A stretch of 64,000 bases of DNA from assembly GCA_027886175.1 (NCBI GenBank), contig JAJNNQ010000075.1, forward strand, positions 58,155,001 to 58,219,000. The letters are read 5' to 3'. This document shows, piece after piece, positions 1-9,019 of the stretch (position 1 is its first letter; the number at the start of each line of letters is the position of its first letter). The notes below the pieces were generated by a model that saw only the letters and a program-made list of their open reading frames with translations, made no database searches and had not been told where the DNA came from. The stretch is from Phylloscopus collybita. Taxonomy: Eukaryota > Chordata > Aves > Passeriformes > Phylloscopidae. A program made the position numbers and the translations under genes.

Positions 1-1391
1 CAGGTAGGAAGCTGGATTCTGGATTTTAAACCACACTACCTTGGACAAGCATAACCTGCACAGCTATGTGTGTATTCAGTCCTTCTTGCTCATTTTAACC
101 ACCAACCCCCCCTTCTCCACTCCAGGGAGAAATATCTGAGGAAAGAAACATTTTGCCCACACATGCCTTGAAAACTTTAATGTAATAGCTATTGTTTTTG
201 TAACCTTCAATTAAAAAAACCTGCTGAACTTTTGCATTTTTCCAGAATAAAAATATTCTCAAGGTGTGAAGAAACAAACAGCAAACCCAATCCATAAATT
301 ACTTTTCAAGTACTGTGTGTGCTAAGATTTTAAATTAGAATTAACAAAATGCTTTTACATTGCATTGACACAGCTTGGGCAGATAAGCCTAAGATGAAAG
401 TCAATGACAGCTGTTACACCCCCTCTTTAGAGACTTCTAGAACAACTGAGATGATCTCACTTAAGAGGCACAACTTCAATTCCTTTTTCTTTAGCTTTGA
501 ACCTGTGGGGCTCAGTTTTATCCCAGTATTTTCACTTTCACACCCTCTAATACTTGCAATGTGTCTTGGTTTTTTGATGGTCAGCAAGCAATTGTCCTTT
601 TTTTTTTTTTTTTTGAGTAACAGTAGTGAAAAAAACTCTCTCCACCTCTTTAAGCATATCTGGGGATAAAGAAAAATGACAATAATGTTTTGACATGGTT
701 GCTTGGGTTTTTTTCCCTCAGCTAACAATTTCTATTTAATTTTTAAAAAGTGGATATTATCCCAATCCATTTGCAGGTTAAAAAAAAAAAAAGGAAAAAA
801 AAAAAAAAAAAAACCACCCCAAAAAAACCCAGCAGGGGGAATAAAACTGCTACGTAACCCAAGGCTGTACAAATGGGTTAGCAGAAAAATCTGCTTTCTC
901 AACTTTGCCTCTAAGACTGATGCTTTAAGATGTTGAAAGCTGAACGTGTACTGTAAAAATTAAGGTAATCACACCTTCCACCGTAAAACCGTATTTATCA
1001 AAAAGGTCTAACCACCATGAACACACAAAAAACAGCCATTAAACTGACTTTGTGGATACTCATTATAGCACTTCCTCCAAGCTGAAGGATATAACGCAGG
1101 CAGGAAAGAAGTGTTAACCCCGGGCCTCCGTGCATCTGGCAACACCAGCGTTTCCCCACTGCAAGGCGTCCATAGGGCCAGGGGCAGGGAGAGGAGAGCA
1201 CCATGGCCACAGCCCTCGCCGTGAAGAGTCGAGAGCTAGCAACCAGAGCCGTGGAACACGTGAAGGAAGTTTCCCAGAGAAGCAGTGGGAGCTGAGAGAA
1301 AACAACTAAACTGCTCTCCCCGGAAAAGGTGAGGAAGGCCGAGCAGGCAGCCCCGGGCCGGCAGAGCCCCGCTCGGCGCGCCCATGGTTAC
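1..1391 (-). other. FBXO15: FBXO15 intron 1, donor-proximal part
   Basis: On the minus strand this follows the proposed FBXO15 exon 1 donor, so it should be first-intron sequence running off the left edge. It contains a T tract (598-614) and an A-rich tract (780-813), both seen directly. The part nearest the exon (about 1100-1390) is GC-richer and belongs to the CpG-rich shore. I looked on the minus strand for an F-box exon and found none. Short open frames here resemble nothing known to me. Confidence 0.5.
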
Positions 1392-1411
1392 CTGCCACGG
1401 CCCGTCGCCAT
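1392..1411 (-). CDS. FBXO15: FBXO15 coding exon 1 (partial gene)
   Basis: FBXO15 is an F-box protein, the substrate-recognition part of an SCF ubiquitin ligase. Only its first coding exon falls in the window. Read on the minus strand from 1411, the sequence gives MATGRG plus two bases of an AG-starting codon, then a donor GTAACC (1391 downward). MATGRGR is the N-terminus I recall for mammalian FBXO15. The position is also right: human FBXO15 is divergent from TIMM21 and immediately upstream of it. Only 20 coding bases are present and the F-box lies beyond the left edge, so the call rests on a short match, the donor site and synteny. Without splicing, the frame stops at once at the TAA of the donor. 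Confidence 0.65.
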
Positions 1412-1690
1412 GGCCGCTCCGGCGCGGGACAGCGGCGGCCTCGCACCGCCAGCGGGGAGGGCAAGGGACGAACGAGCGCTACCACCTCCCGTGGTACGCC
1501 CTGGGGAGGGGTGGGACGGCGGCAGCCCGAGGGAGGCGGTGCCCGGAGCGCTGGCTCGGGGAAGGCGGGGCGGGGGCATGGCCGTGTGGGGCGCTCGGGA
1601 AGCGTTAACGTCCCGGGGAACGGCGGCGCTGCCGCTGTGAGCGTCCTGGCGGCTGCCCCGCCCCACAGTGAGCTCGGAGCTCTCGGGGAC
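1412..1690 (-). promoter_or_regulatory. FBXO15: CpG-rich promoter/5'UTR region of FBXO15
   Basis: GC-rich and CpG-rich sequence immediately upstream of the FBXO15 start on the minus strand. A GC-box-like run (GGCGGGGCGGGGG, from 1564) is visible, and CCCCGCCCCAC near 1655. It ends abruptly where the CR1 begins at about 1705. The transcription start cannot be placed from sequence alone. Open frames read through this block are by-products of its high GC content. Confidence 0.55.
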
Positions 1691-1704
1691 TGTGGTCGCG
1701 GGTC

Positions 1705-2485
1705 TCAGAATCACAAAATTAATTTGGCTGAAAAATACCTCTGAGATTACTTTACAACATACGACCAAAGACCACCGTGTCATTTAGACCACAGCACTAA
1801 ATGCAAATTCCACTCTTTCCTTAAATGCCTCCAGAGACGGTGGCTCCACCACCTCCCTGAGCAGCCCATTCCAAAGTCTAATCGCTTCTTCTGTAAAGAA
1901 ATTCTTCCTAATATCCGACCTAAACCTCCCCTGGTACAACTTGAGGCCTTTTCCTCTTGTGAGAGAAGAGGCTGACTCCCACCTGGCCACAGCCTCCTTT
2001 CAGGCATTTGTACAGAGTGATAAAGTCAACACTCCCAGCTCCCTCAGCCACTCCTCATCCCTCAGGGTGATCCAGACCCTTAACCAACTCCATTGCCCTT
2101 CTCTGGACACACTCCAGCAGCTCAATGTCCTTCTTAAATCGAGGGTGCCAAAACTGAACACGGTATTCACATTGTGGCCTCAACAGTGCCAAGTACAGTG
2201 TGACAATCTATCTCCCTTGGTCCTGCTCACAACACTGGTTTTGATACAGGCCGGGTCACCATTGGCCTCCTTGGCCACCTGGGCACACAGTGTCTCATGT
2301 TCAGCTGCTGTCAAACAGCACCCCCAGGTCCTTTTCCACCAGCAGCTTTCCAGCCACTCTGCCCCCAGCGCTGCCTGCGGTTGTTGTGGGCAGGACCCAG
2401 CACTTGGCCTTCTTCAACCTCATGCTGTCGGTCTCGGCCCATCGATTTAGCCTATCCAGATCCCTCTAGCCGTCTCCATCTGTGC
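1705..2485 (-). mobile_element. CR1 LINE fragment (3' portion), antisense
   Basis: Read on the minus strand this is the 3' part of a CR1 non-LTR retrotransposon. The plus strand shows the familiar antisense landmarks in order: AGAATCACA at the 3' end (about 1707), CTCCACCACCTCCCTGAGCAG (1844 onward), AAATTCTTCCTAATATCCGA (about 1899), CAACTTGAGGCC (about 1938), GCCCTTCTCTGGACACACTC (about 2095) and TGGCCTCAACAGTGCC (about 2177). It is 5'-truncated at about 2485 and its reverse-transcriptase remnant is broken by stops. It sits between the FBXO15 and TIMM21 CpG blocks. The right boundary is approximate. Confidence 0.93.
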
Positions 2486-2579
2486 AAACGTCAGCTGCAT
2501 CGCTTTAAAGACATATATGTGTGCGAGACCAAGAAAAAAACATGTACAAAAACATAGCTTTAAAAGGGTGACTGGCACC

Positions 2580-2997
2580 ACAGGTGCCGCGAGTAACGCC
2601 CTCTCCGCGCCCCCTGAAAGGAGCCGCGTGTCCCGGCCCGCGGAGGGCGGGCTGTGGCTGCGGCGGCGCTGGGCATGGCGGGCGCTGTAGTGACCTCGCT
2701 GGCAGCCTTTCCCGGCGGCGGGCGGGAGAGGGAGCCCGCTCAAACTACCGCTCCCAGCACCCGCTGCCGCCTCTCGCTGCTCCGCCGTCCCAAACATTTC
2801 CGCCGGGGCAGCGGCCAGTGGCAGCCGCCGGCGGTAAAGCTTCAGGCGGGCTCCTGAGCTGGGGCAGCGGCCGCTTGGGGCGAGAGGCTGCCCGGGCACT
2901 TCCCCAAGGGTTCCCCGGGAGAGCGGCGGCGAGCGGCACAAGCTCCCCGTTCGGCTCGCCTTGTCCCGGCCGTGCCCCTGTGAGGGCAGCGGGAGCC
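2580..2997 (+). promoter_or_regulatory. TIMM21: CpG-island promoter and 5'UTR of TIMM21
   Basis: Dense CpG and GC-rich sequence begins just right of the CR1 and continues through TIMM21 exon 1. No clear TATA box is seen, as expected for a housekeeping CpG promoter. The transcription start lies somewhere in this block but cannot be fixed. Another ATG at 2675 opens a short frame in this GC-rich block and does not join the TIMM21 frame. Confidence 0.7.
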
Positions 2998-3292
2998 ATG
3001 CCCGGGATGCTGCCCCGGGCACTGCCCGCCTCCCTCGGGCGGGGCTGCCTGGGCCGCTGGCTGCTCGCCACTCGCGGGTGGGCGCTCCTGGGGACCGGGG
3101 CCGGGACCGGGTCCTGCTCCTGCTCCTGCCTGAGGTGGCGGCACCAGCCCCCGCTGCTGCTCAGGGCCGCCCGTCAGAGCATCGGGACGCGGGCGGGAGG
3201 GCTGAAAGCTGCAAAACCCGGCGGTGATAGCAAAGATGTGTCCGTGCAAAGGGCGCTGAACGAGGAAACGCTGGTGTCGGCGGCTCAGAAAG
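2998..3292 (+). CDS. TIMM21: TIMM21 coding exon 1
   Basis: Starts at the ATG in GGGAGCCATGC and ends AAAG before the donor GTAAGG. It encodes 98 codons plus one base. It carries the presequence, including a Ser-Cys run (GSCSCSCL) from a short CTCCTG-type repeat at about 3113-3130. Protein N-termini of this type diverge fast, so start choice rests on frame, Kozak context and family length. Confidence 0.9.
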
Positions 3293-6200
3293 GTAAGGCG
3301 GAAGATGCTGTGTGCTGCTCAGAAGGGCTGGGGACGTTTCCTTCTGCAGCTAAAGTTTTGTAGTTCCAAACATCAAGTATCTAGAAAAAAAAAATAAATT
3401 CAGCCACACCAAGCCAGTGTCTTTTCACATCGTATTGTTTGGAGTAGCTATTGCATTTCTGTGTGTGCATTGCACAATCAGAACAAATTATGTGTCTTCT
3501 ACTAAACAGCCTGTTGATTTAAGTAATTATCAGGCACAAGTTGTCACAGCGTCTCATTTTCCTTTTCAGAAGGAAAACCTATCACGTGCAGCCTGTTTGT
3601 AGGGCTCTTGAAATAAGTTCACCTCCAACAAAATTGTCAAAGCTCTACATGTGATGATAGTTTCTTTATGGATTACCTTCACTTTAGTTGGTATCATTCA
3701 CTTCAGTGAAAAGTGATTACCACATAATTAGCCTCAGAAAATTTAAGTTCTTTGAAATTACTTATGGAAAACGTCTTCAACTGATCAGAAGACTACAGGA
3801 GAAATAGTTCAGATTTCCTCCTTAACTGAAATGCACACTTTATCACTAAAAGATAGTAGTCTCTTTCCAAGTACTCAAATATTTTGAAACAGAGACTCTC
3901 ATATGTCTTCTTTTGCAGTGTGTACTGACACTTGTACTTTAGATCAAAACTGAAAGATAAAAAGTAATCAAAGAGCAGTTAATTATGTTAATAAATAAAA
4001 TACATTTTTTGGGCTAATATTCCCCTTCTTATTGTTCTATTGATTGCTAATTCATAAAAACTTATTTTGAGTGTGTGCGACTTCTAAGCTTTCACTTTTT
4101 TATTTTTACTTCTTTTCCTTGCATAAGAATTGCAGTGATTGTTGGTTTAGGGAATAGCCTGAATACTGGAGTGCTGAATACCTCATTAGTTCCTAAAAAA
4201 TCTAGCTCTCATGTAACCAAAAAGTAGCAGTAGCTGCTACTTTGGATCTTGAAAACATCTGGCAAACAGAAAGTAGTAAGGCTTAAAACAAAGATGTAAA
4301 CATGCCCTGTACAATGTAAGGGATGTTCCATGGTCTCTTTTACAGCAATGAGGCATTATGGAAACTGTTACTGGAATTTTTTCTGCTGCCAGAATGTTAT
4401 TTGAGCTACAGACTAACAGAAGAGCATTTATGTAAAAAAAAGGCAGACAAGTGTTATTATCCAAGGTTGCAACTTACGTGTTGTTTTCTTTTTAATTTCA
4501 GTGAAAGAAGCTGGAAGAGACTTTACCTATTTTATTGTGGTGCTTGTTGGAATTGGTGTTACAGGTTATTTTTTTAAATTACATTCTTTATCAGAAGACA
4601 CTTTTTATTAATTCCATCTGATTTGATAAGTTTTCCTTCCATCTGCTCTTGTTTCTGTTACAGGTGGTTTGTTCTATGTGATTTTTAAAGAGCTGTTCTC
4701 TTCTTCTAGTCCAAATAAGATCTATGGAGATGCTTTGGAGAAATGCAGATCTCACCCCGAGGTTGGTTTTTGAACTTCAGTTGCAAGTTTGTGTTTCTCA
4801 GTAGTTACTGTCTTTCTTCAAGCCAGATCTTCACGCAAGGAATCTCAAAAGTTGCGTAAAGACCCGTGTGGTGCTCTAGCAGTTCTGCCAGTGCTTTTAG
4901 CTGAAATGGGGTGGGTCAGCTCCAGAGAAGGGCCTCCAGTAGCAAAAGTCAGTGCAAGCATTGAGCTTGTGTGAACTAGCCTGCTAGAATCCAAATGTGC
5001 CACTGCACAGAAACTGATGGAAATATAGTCTGCTCTTCAGAGAATGTGCTTGTGTCACCATACAGAAGGTCTTAGGGACTTACTTGAGTGCCTGCAAAAG
5101 GTAGCACTTAAATTCTGTGGGTCAGAGAGGCCACTGGTCCCACTAAGTTCTAAGATCTAACCTGCTGCCTTTTCTCAGCACACTTACTCTATTGGGACAC
5201 TTCACTATGGTTCTGACATTTTGTGAATCACTGCACTGATACCCAGGAATTTAAATTCTTCATTTGAAGTACAATTAGCATTCCTTTGGCTAACAGGAGA
5301 ACAGCCAGAGAACAGTCATGGGATCACACAGTCCTCATAGCTAGGTGTAAACAAAAACCCATGTGAAACTAGATTTTAAAAAACACTACTTCAGACAAAA
5401 CATCGAACAGTTTTGCAGCAGATGCCTTTGAGGATAACCTAGAAATGAAATGATAAGTTGTTGCTCGAATAAAAATAAAAAGACTGCTTTAGAACAAGTT
5501 TGTAGAATTAGAACTTCTTTCCAGTACTTGCACAATAAAACTTAACCTCCCCTTCTAACCAAATTTAAGGTAAGTTTAAGACTAAGTTGTTCTACACTGA
5601 CTTTATAGATCTAAAAAAAATTACTTAATTTCTTATTCAGCAGTGGTTTTTAGATAATATGAAGGGGAATGCGTATGCATTTTAAACTTTGAAATGTATT
5701 CTCTTGGAGGAGACATGAGCAAATATTTTGTGGGGTTTTTTTTCTTTTTACACAAAATGTCAGTTTCCACGTCTTCATCTCATTGAACAGTACAAATGGA
5801 AGATATCAATAGGATTTATTTTAAGCATTTAATACAGAACTGTAAAAAAAAAAGGACTGGAATACAGAAGAGTTTTCCTTAAAAAAACTTTCCTTTTCTT
5901 TCAGGAATGCTTTTATTCTTGACATGTTAGATTCTTCAGAGGCATTTTGTTAAAAGAAGATGTTCACAGCAGAGGTGTGAGCTAGTACTGGAATACCTGT
6001 CCTTTCTGACAGCTCAAACCTCTTTTCTCTTGCAGATAATTGGTGTTTTTGGTGACTCTATCAAAGGTTATGGAGAGGCAACAAGAAGAGGAAGACGACA
6101 GCATGTCAGGTATCCCTTGGTGTTTGCCCCATAATGACATCAGTTTTTGCACAGCAAAGATATTTTTGGATCACAAGTTAGTTGTAAAGTGATGAACTGT

Positions 6201-8174
6201 ATGTGACGTATCCTGTCACTTTTGATTGAACGTAGGAGTTTATTGCAGTACCTCTTGTGTGCCATATACCACTAAGTACAGTGTACATACAGTATAAAAT
6301 GCCAAATCTGAGTGACTCAAAACAAGCAATGGTCATCATGGTAGATATAGAGCTCTCCAAAAAAATAGGATGATTGTGAAAAGAGTAGTGCAGAGGCCTA
6401 GGCTTACATTGGGGGAGCAGTAATCTGACAGAAGTTTACAGTCTGAAACTATATTGAGCTGATATGCAGAATGCTTTTTGGTACTCGAGGCAACATCTCT
6501 ACTGTATATTTAACAGAACATCTATCACCTAAACCTTTCATGAGTGTGTCTTTTTATTACTTTCCTTTTAAAAGAAACAACAGAACTATTTCTTACAAAA
6601 TATAAGTCCTCCCTGCTTTGCCTTTAGTGGGTTGTTTGGCAGGAATATATTCAATGAGGTTTCATATAGGATGAGACACATAACCCCAGGCACAGGTTGA
6701 ACTATGGAACTGAGATTTTTTATTTTATCTGAGGAAGGTGGCTTTTACTGGTTGAAGCTTTATCTCTTCACCAGACACTGTGAAAAAATGTTTAAAGTGA
6801 AGCTGCTAAATGAAATCAATGTGCACAAACATTTTGAGCACCTGTCTGTAAATAAGTAAATGTACTATGAATCAGCTTTCCTAGTATTTAATTTCCATTA
6901 TTTTGAATGCCTAGTATCTCAAATTTTTGAGCTGAGAACTGTGTAAGATTGTAGAGTTTGCATCTGCAGTATAAGAATGATCTTAAATGTCTCAACAATC
7001 TACAGAGTTTTTTGTGTACAAACACCTTGAATGTAAATTTACTGCAGTAAGGCTCTTCATTCATATTTGTTCTCTCTACCATCATGTCACTTTAAACTGT
7101 ATTGGAAGTTTATTTCACAGTGTGTACCTGGGCATGATTGATGGAAATAAGAGATTGGTGCTAAGCAGCAGTTAATAATTTCAGTTGGAAACATAGGCTG
7201 GCACCAGAATTCTCATGGGATCATAAATTTCCCAAAGTGGTCACTTTGAAAGTGATGTATTTATTTATTTAATACTTGAGCATAACCCAACTCCAGTCTA
7301 AATACCAGCATTTAGGTTGGAGATCTCGTATCAGTGCCAAAGATCAGCAGAACAAAAAGTATTGCCAAAGTAAATAAAGCACATAGTAAACTGTGTGATG
7401 TGGTTTAACTAACCTGATAATTAATTTGAAAAAAACGTGTGTGTTTTGGCTCGATAGATTAGTTTAAGTGCCTAAAAATACTCTGGAAGTTTTGGTGATG
7501 TGGTGTCCCTTTCTAGATGTCAGGCTCCAAATCTGGGTTTTTTTAGAATAAATACAAAGACTTTCCATAGTCTTCAGCACTGGATTGCTTTTCAGTTTTG
7601 AGGGGAGGACTGGGGTGAGGACATTTAAGCATTTCATCTCTTAATCCTCAGCAGCTAATTAGCTCTTCTAACTCCACTAGTCCTTAGGCACTCACAATAA
7701 AGCTTGAGAGGAGCAGTAGAGAAGGAACCCAAGGTAGCGTAAGGACACCACCGGAGTACACTTTCTTACAAAATAAGTAAGCAACTCCTCTAAGTAAGTT
7801 TAAATTTGAAGTCTTAACTAGCATATAATCTGTATTCTTGCTGGGTGGTTGGGTTTTTGTTTTGTGTTGCTGTTTTTAGTCACATTGAATACGTAAAGGA
7901 CGGACTGAAACATATGCGTTTGAAGTTCTATATTGAGGGCACTGAATCAGGGAAACAGGGAACAGTCCATGTGGAAGTCAAAGAGGTATGTACAATTTAT
8001 TGATACACCTGACAAGCTTAGTCTTGAATTAAAACTACCAAAGAGAAAAAAACACTTTGATTTTTTTTTTTTTCTTTCCAGAATCTTGAAACAGGAAGAT
8101 TCGAGGTTCGCTACATTTTTGTGGATGTTGAGACCTATCCAAGAAGAACCATTGTCATAGAGGACAACAGATAG
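2998..8174 (+). CDS. TIMM21: TIMM21, mitochondrial import inner membrane translocase subunit Tim21 (6 coding exons, introns included)
   Basis: TIMM21 binds the intermembrane-space face of the TOM complex and the TIM23 translocase, and in mammals also assists respiratory-chain assembly. Coding exons are 2998-3292, 4502-4564, 4664-4761, 6036-6109, 7880-7985 and 8082-8174: 729 bases, 242 residues, close to the roughly 248 of human TIMM21. All introns are GT...AG and every phase agrees. Residues 1-98 (exon 1) are Arg/Ala/Leu-rich with few acids at the start, a mitochondrial presequence. Residues about 106-127 ([16 protein letters not shown], then LFYVIF) are the membrane span. The rest is the intermembrane-space Tim21 domain, with [34 protein letters not shown] and the C-terminal [13 protein letters not shown] second in-frame Met occurs at codon 4; the first has a good Kozak context. 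Confidence 0.96.
3293..4501 (+). other. TIMM21: TIMM21 intron 1
   Basis: Starts GTAAGG and ends with a pyrimidine-rich tract before AG (4500-4501). I see no gene or recognisable repeat inside it. Confidence 0.9.
4502..4564 (+). CDS. TIMM21: TIMM21 coding exon 2
   Basis: 63 bases encoding [20 protein letters not shown] then T, with split codons at both ends (phase 1 in and out). It carries the first part of the membrane span. Acceptor TTTTAATTTCAG, donor GTTATT. The next intron (4565-4663) is only 99 bases. Confidence 0.95.
4664..4761 (+). CDS. TIMM21: TIMM21 coding exon 3
   Basis: 98 bases encoding the end of the membrane span and the start of the intermembrane-space domain ([20 protein letters not shown], then a segment ending CRSHPE). 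Acceptor CTGTTACAG, donor GTTGGT; ends in phase 0. Confidence 0.95.
4762..6035 (+). other. TIMM21: TIMM21 intron 3
   Basis: AT-rich intron between the exon 3 donor and a good acceptor (CTCTTGCAG). No repeat family recognised and nothing gene-like seen. Confidence 0.9.
6036..6109 (+). CDS. TIMM21: TIMM21 coding exon 4
   Basis: 74 bases encoding [19 protein letters not shown] then RRQHV plus two bases of a split Ser codon. Acceptor TTGCAG, donor GTATCC. It carries conserved GVFG and GYGE motifs of the Tim21 domain. Confidence 0.95.
6110..7879 (+). other. TIMM21: TIMM21 intron 4
   Basis: AT-rich intron ending in a T-rich tract and TTTTTAG. No recognisable repeat or gene seen; short open frames inside look like chance. 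Confidence 0.9.
7880..7985 (+). CDS. TIMM21: TIMM21 coding exon 5
   Basis: 106 bases encoding the [20 protein letters not shown] segment and then [16 protein letters not shown], ending in phase 0 before GTATGT. The following intron (7986-8081) is 96 bases with a strong polypyrimidine tract. Confidence 0.95.
8082..8174 (+). CDS. TIMM21: TIMM21 coding exon 6 and stop
   Basis: 93 bases from the acceptor TTTCTTTCCAG to TAG at 8172-8174. It encodes [20 protein letters not shown] then [10 protein letters not shown]. The C-terminus is slightly shorter than in human. Confidence 0.95.
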   Translation, partial: NLETGRFEVRYIFVDVETYPRRTIVIEDNR

Positions 8175-8760
8175 CCAATAATCAAAGCTGCTGCCTTATC
8201 TCACATTGGATAATGTTGTTGTAGCCAGTCTGCACATGAGTTGTGCGGTGTTGCCAATTGTGTCTTGCAGCTGCAGGGCTGTGTTACGGGAAGCAGCCTC
8301 TCAGGGCCTCCACTAAGGACTTTTGATAATAATAGATGAGGGATTTAAAGTGAAACCAATGAAATATAGCAGAACTATCATGGCAGATATTCTTGACATA
8401 GGAAAATAATGCCTCCTAATAAACAGTTTAATGCTGGATAATACTTTTGCACACCCAAAACCTGAGTTTTCCAAGGTTTTACGTTTGGATGGGGAGTTTT
8501 TTGTCTTCCTTGGCTTGGATTTCCCACTACCACTGCAATAAAGAAAGAGGTAGTTTAACTGTAGATAGAACTCTACTGTTTTCATTTTGGATACCTTTGT
8601 AGGTAAGAAGGTGAAATAAGAATGTTAGTGATGCAGAAGAGATCTAGGCATGTAAGGGCAGGAATGGTGGAGGCAGACACCCATGACAAACAACTGAAGA
8701 TAAAGACTTCAACGTTGGTGTCTTCTAAATAAATTACCAGAAAACAGAACATCACCATCT
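8175..8760 (+). other. TIMM21: TIMM21 3'UTR with two candidate poly(A) signals
   Basis: Non-coding sequence after the stop. AATAAA occurs at 8537-8542 and again at 8728-8733, either of which could define the transcript end. The first lies about 360 bases past the stop. The choice cannot be made from sequence. Confidence 0.6.
8537..8542 (+). terminator. TIMM21: TIMM21 candidate poly(A) signal AATAAA
   Basis: A canonical AATAAA hexamer is read directly here, in the expected strand and distance from the TIMM21 stop. Confidence 0.55.
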
Positions 8761-8804
8761 GCTCTTTCCAGTGTTTGCCATGCTGCTCTGCATGGTTGTA
8801 GCAA

Positions 8805-8895
8805 GGTGGGGGTTGGCCTTTTCTCCCCGGCTACTAGTGACAGGACAAGAGGACATGGCCTCAAGCTGTGTCGGGGGATTTGAGTTGGGCATTAC
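8805..8895 (+). mobile_element. CR1 LINE fragment, sense
   Basis: Contains the CR1 landmark GACAGGACAAGAGGACATGG followed by CCTCAAGCTGTG, preceded by a GGGGTTGGCCTTTTCTCC segment. It stops abruptly near 8895, so it is an internal fragment without the CR1 3' end. Confidence 0.8.
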
Positions 8896-8966
8896 CTTCA
8901 AAATGTTTTGAAAACCACAATATTCCATTTAAACTTCTCTCTTTCCCCCTTGTCTGCATCTACATG

Positions 8967-9019
8967 TGATAAACACACATGGTGTTTATGGAAAGAATAA
9001 ACACACATGGTGTTTATCA
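8967..9019 (+). repeat. Tandemly duplicated hairpin element
   Basis: A 21-base unit occurs at 8969-8989 and again, identical, at 8997-9017 (period 28). Each unit is a stem ATAAACAC/GTGTTTAT around a five-base loop. The outer bases TGATAAACAC (8967) and GTGTTTATCA (to 9019) also pair across both copies. Confidence 0.85.

Noticed and set aside
1388..1783. Minus-strand 131-codon frame across the FBXO15 CpG block
   Set aside because: Only its last residues (MATGRGR) are considered coding; the rest runs into CR1 sequence and is a GC-driven open frame upstream of the true start.
1941..2450. 169-codon plus-strand frame
   Set aside because: Lies wholly inside the antisense CR1 and is not a gene.
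2447..3249. Long overlapping open frames on both strands across TIMM21 exon 1
   Set aside because: Shadows of CpG-rich DNA; only the spliced TIMM21 frame from 2998 continues into conserved exons.
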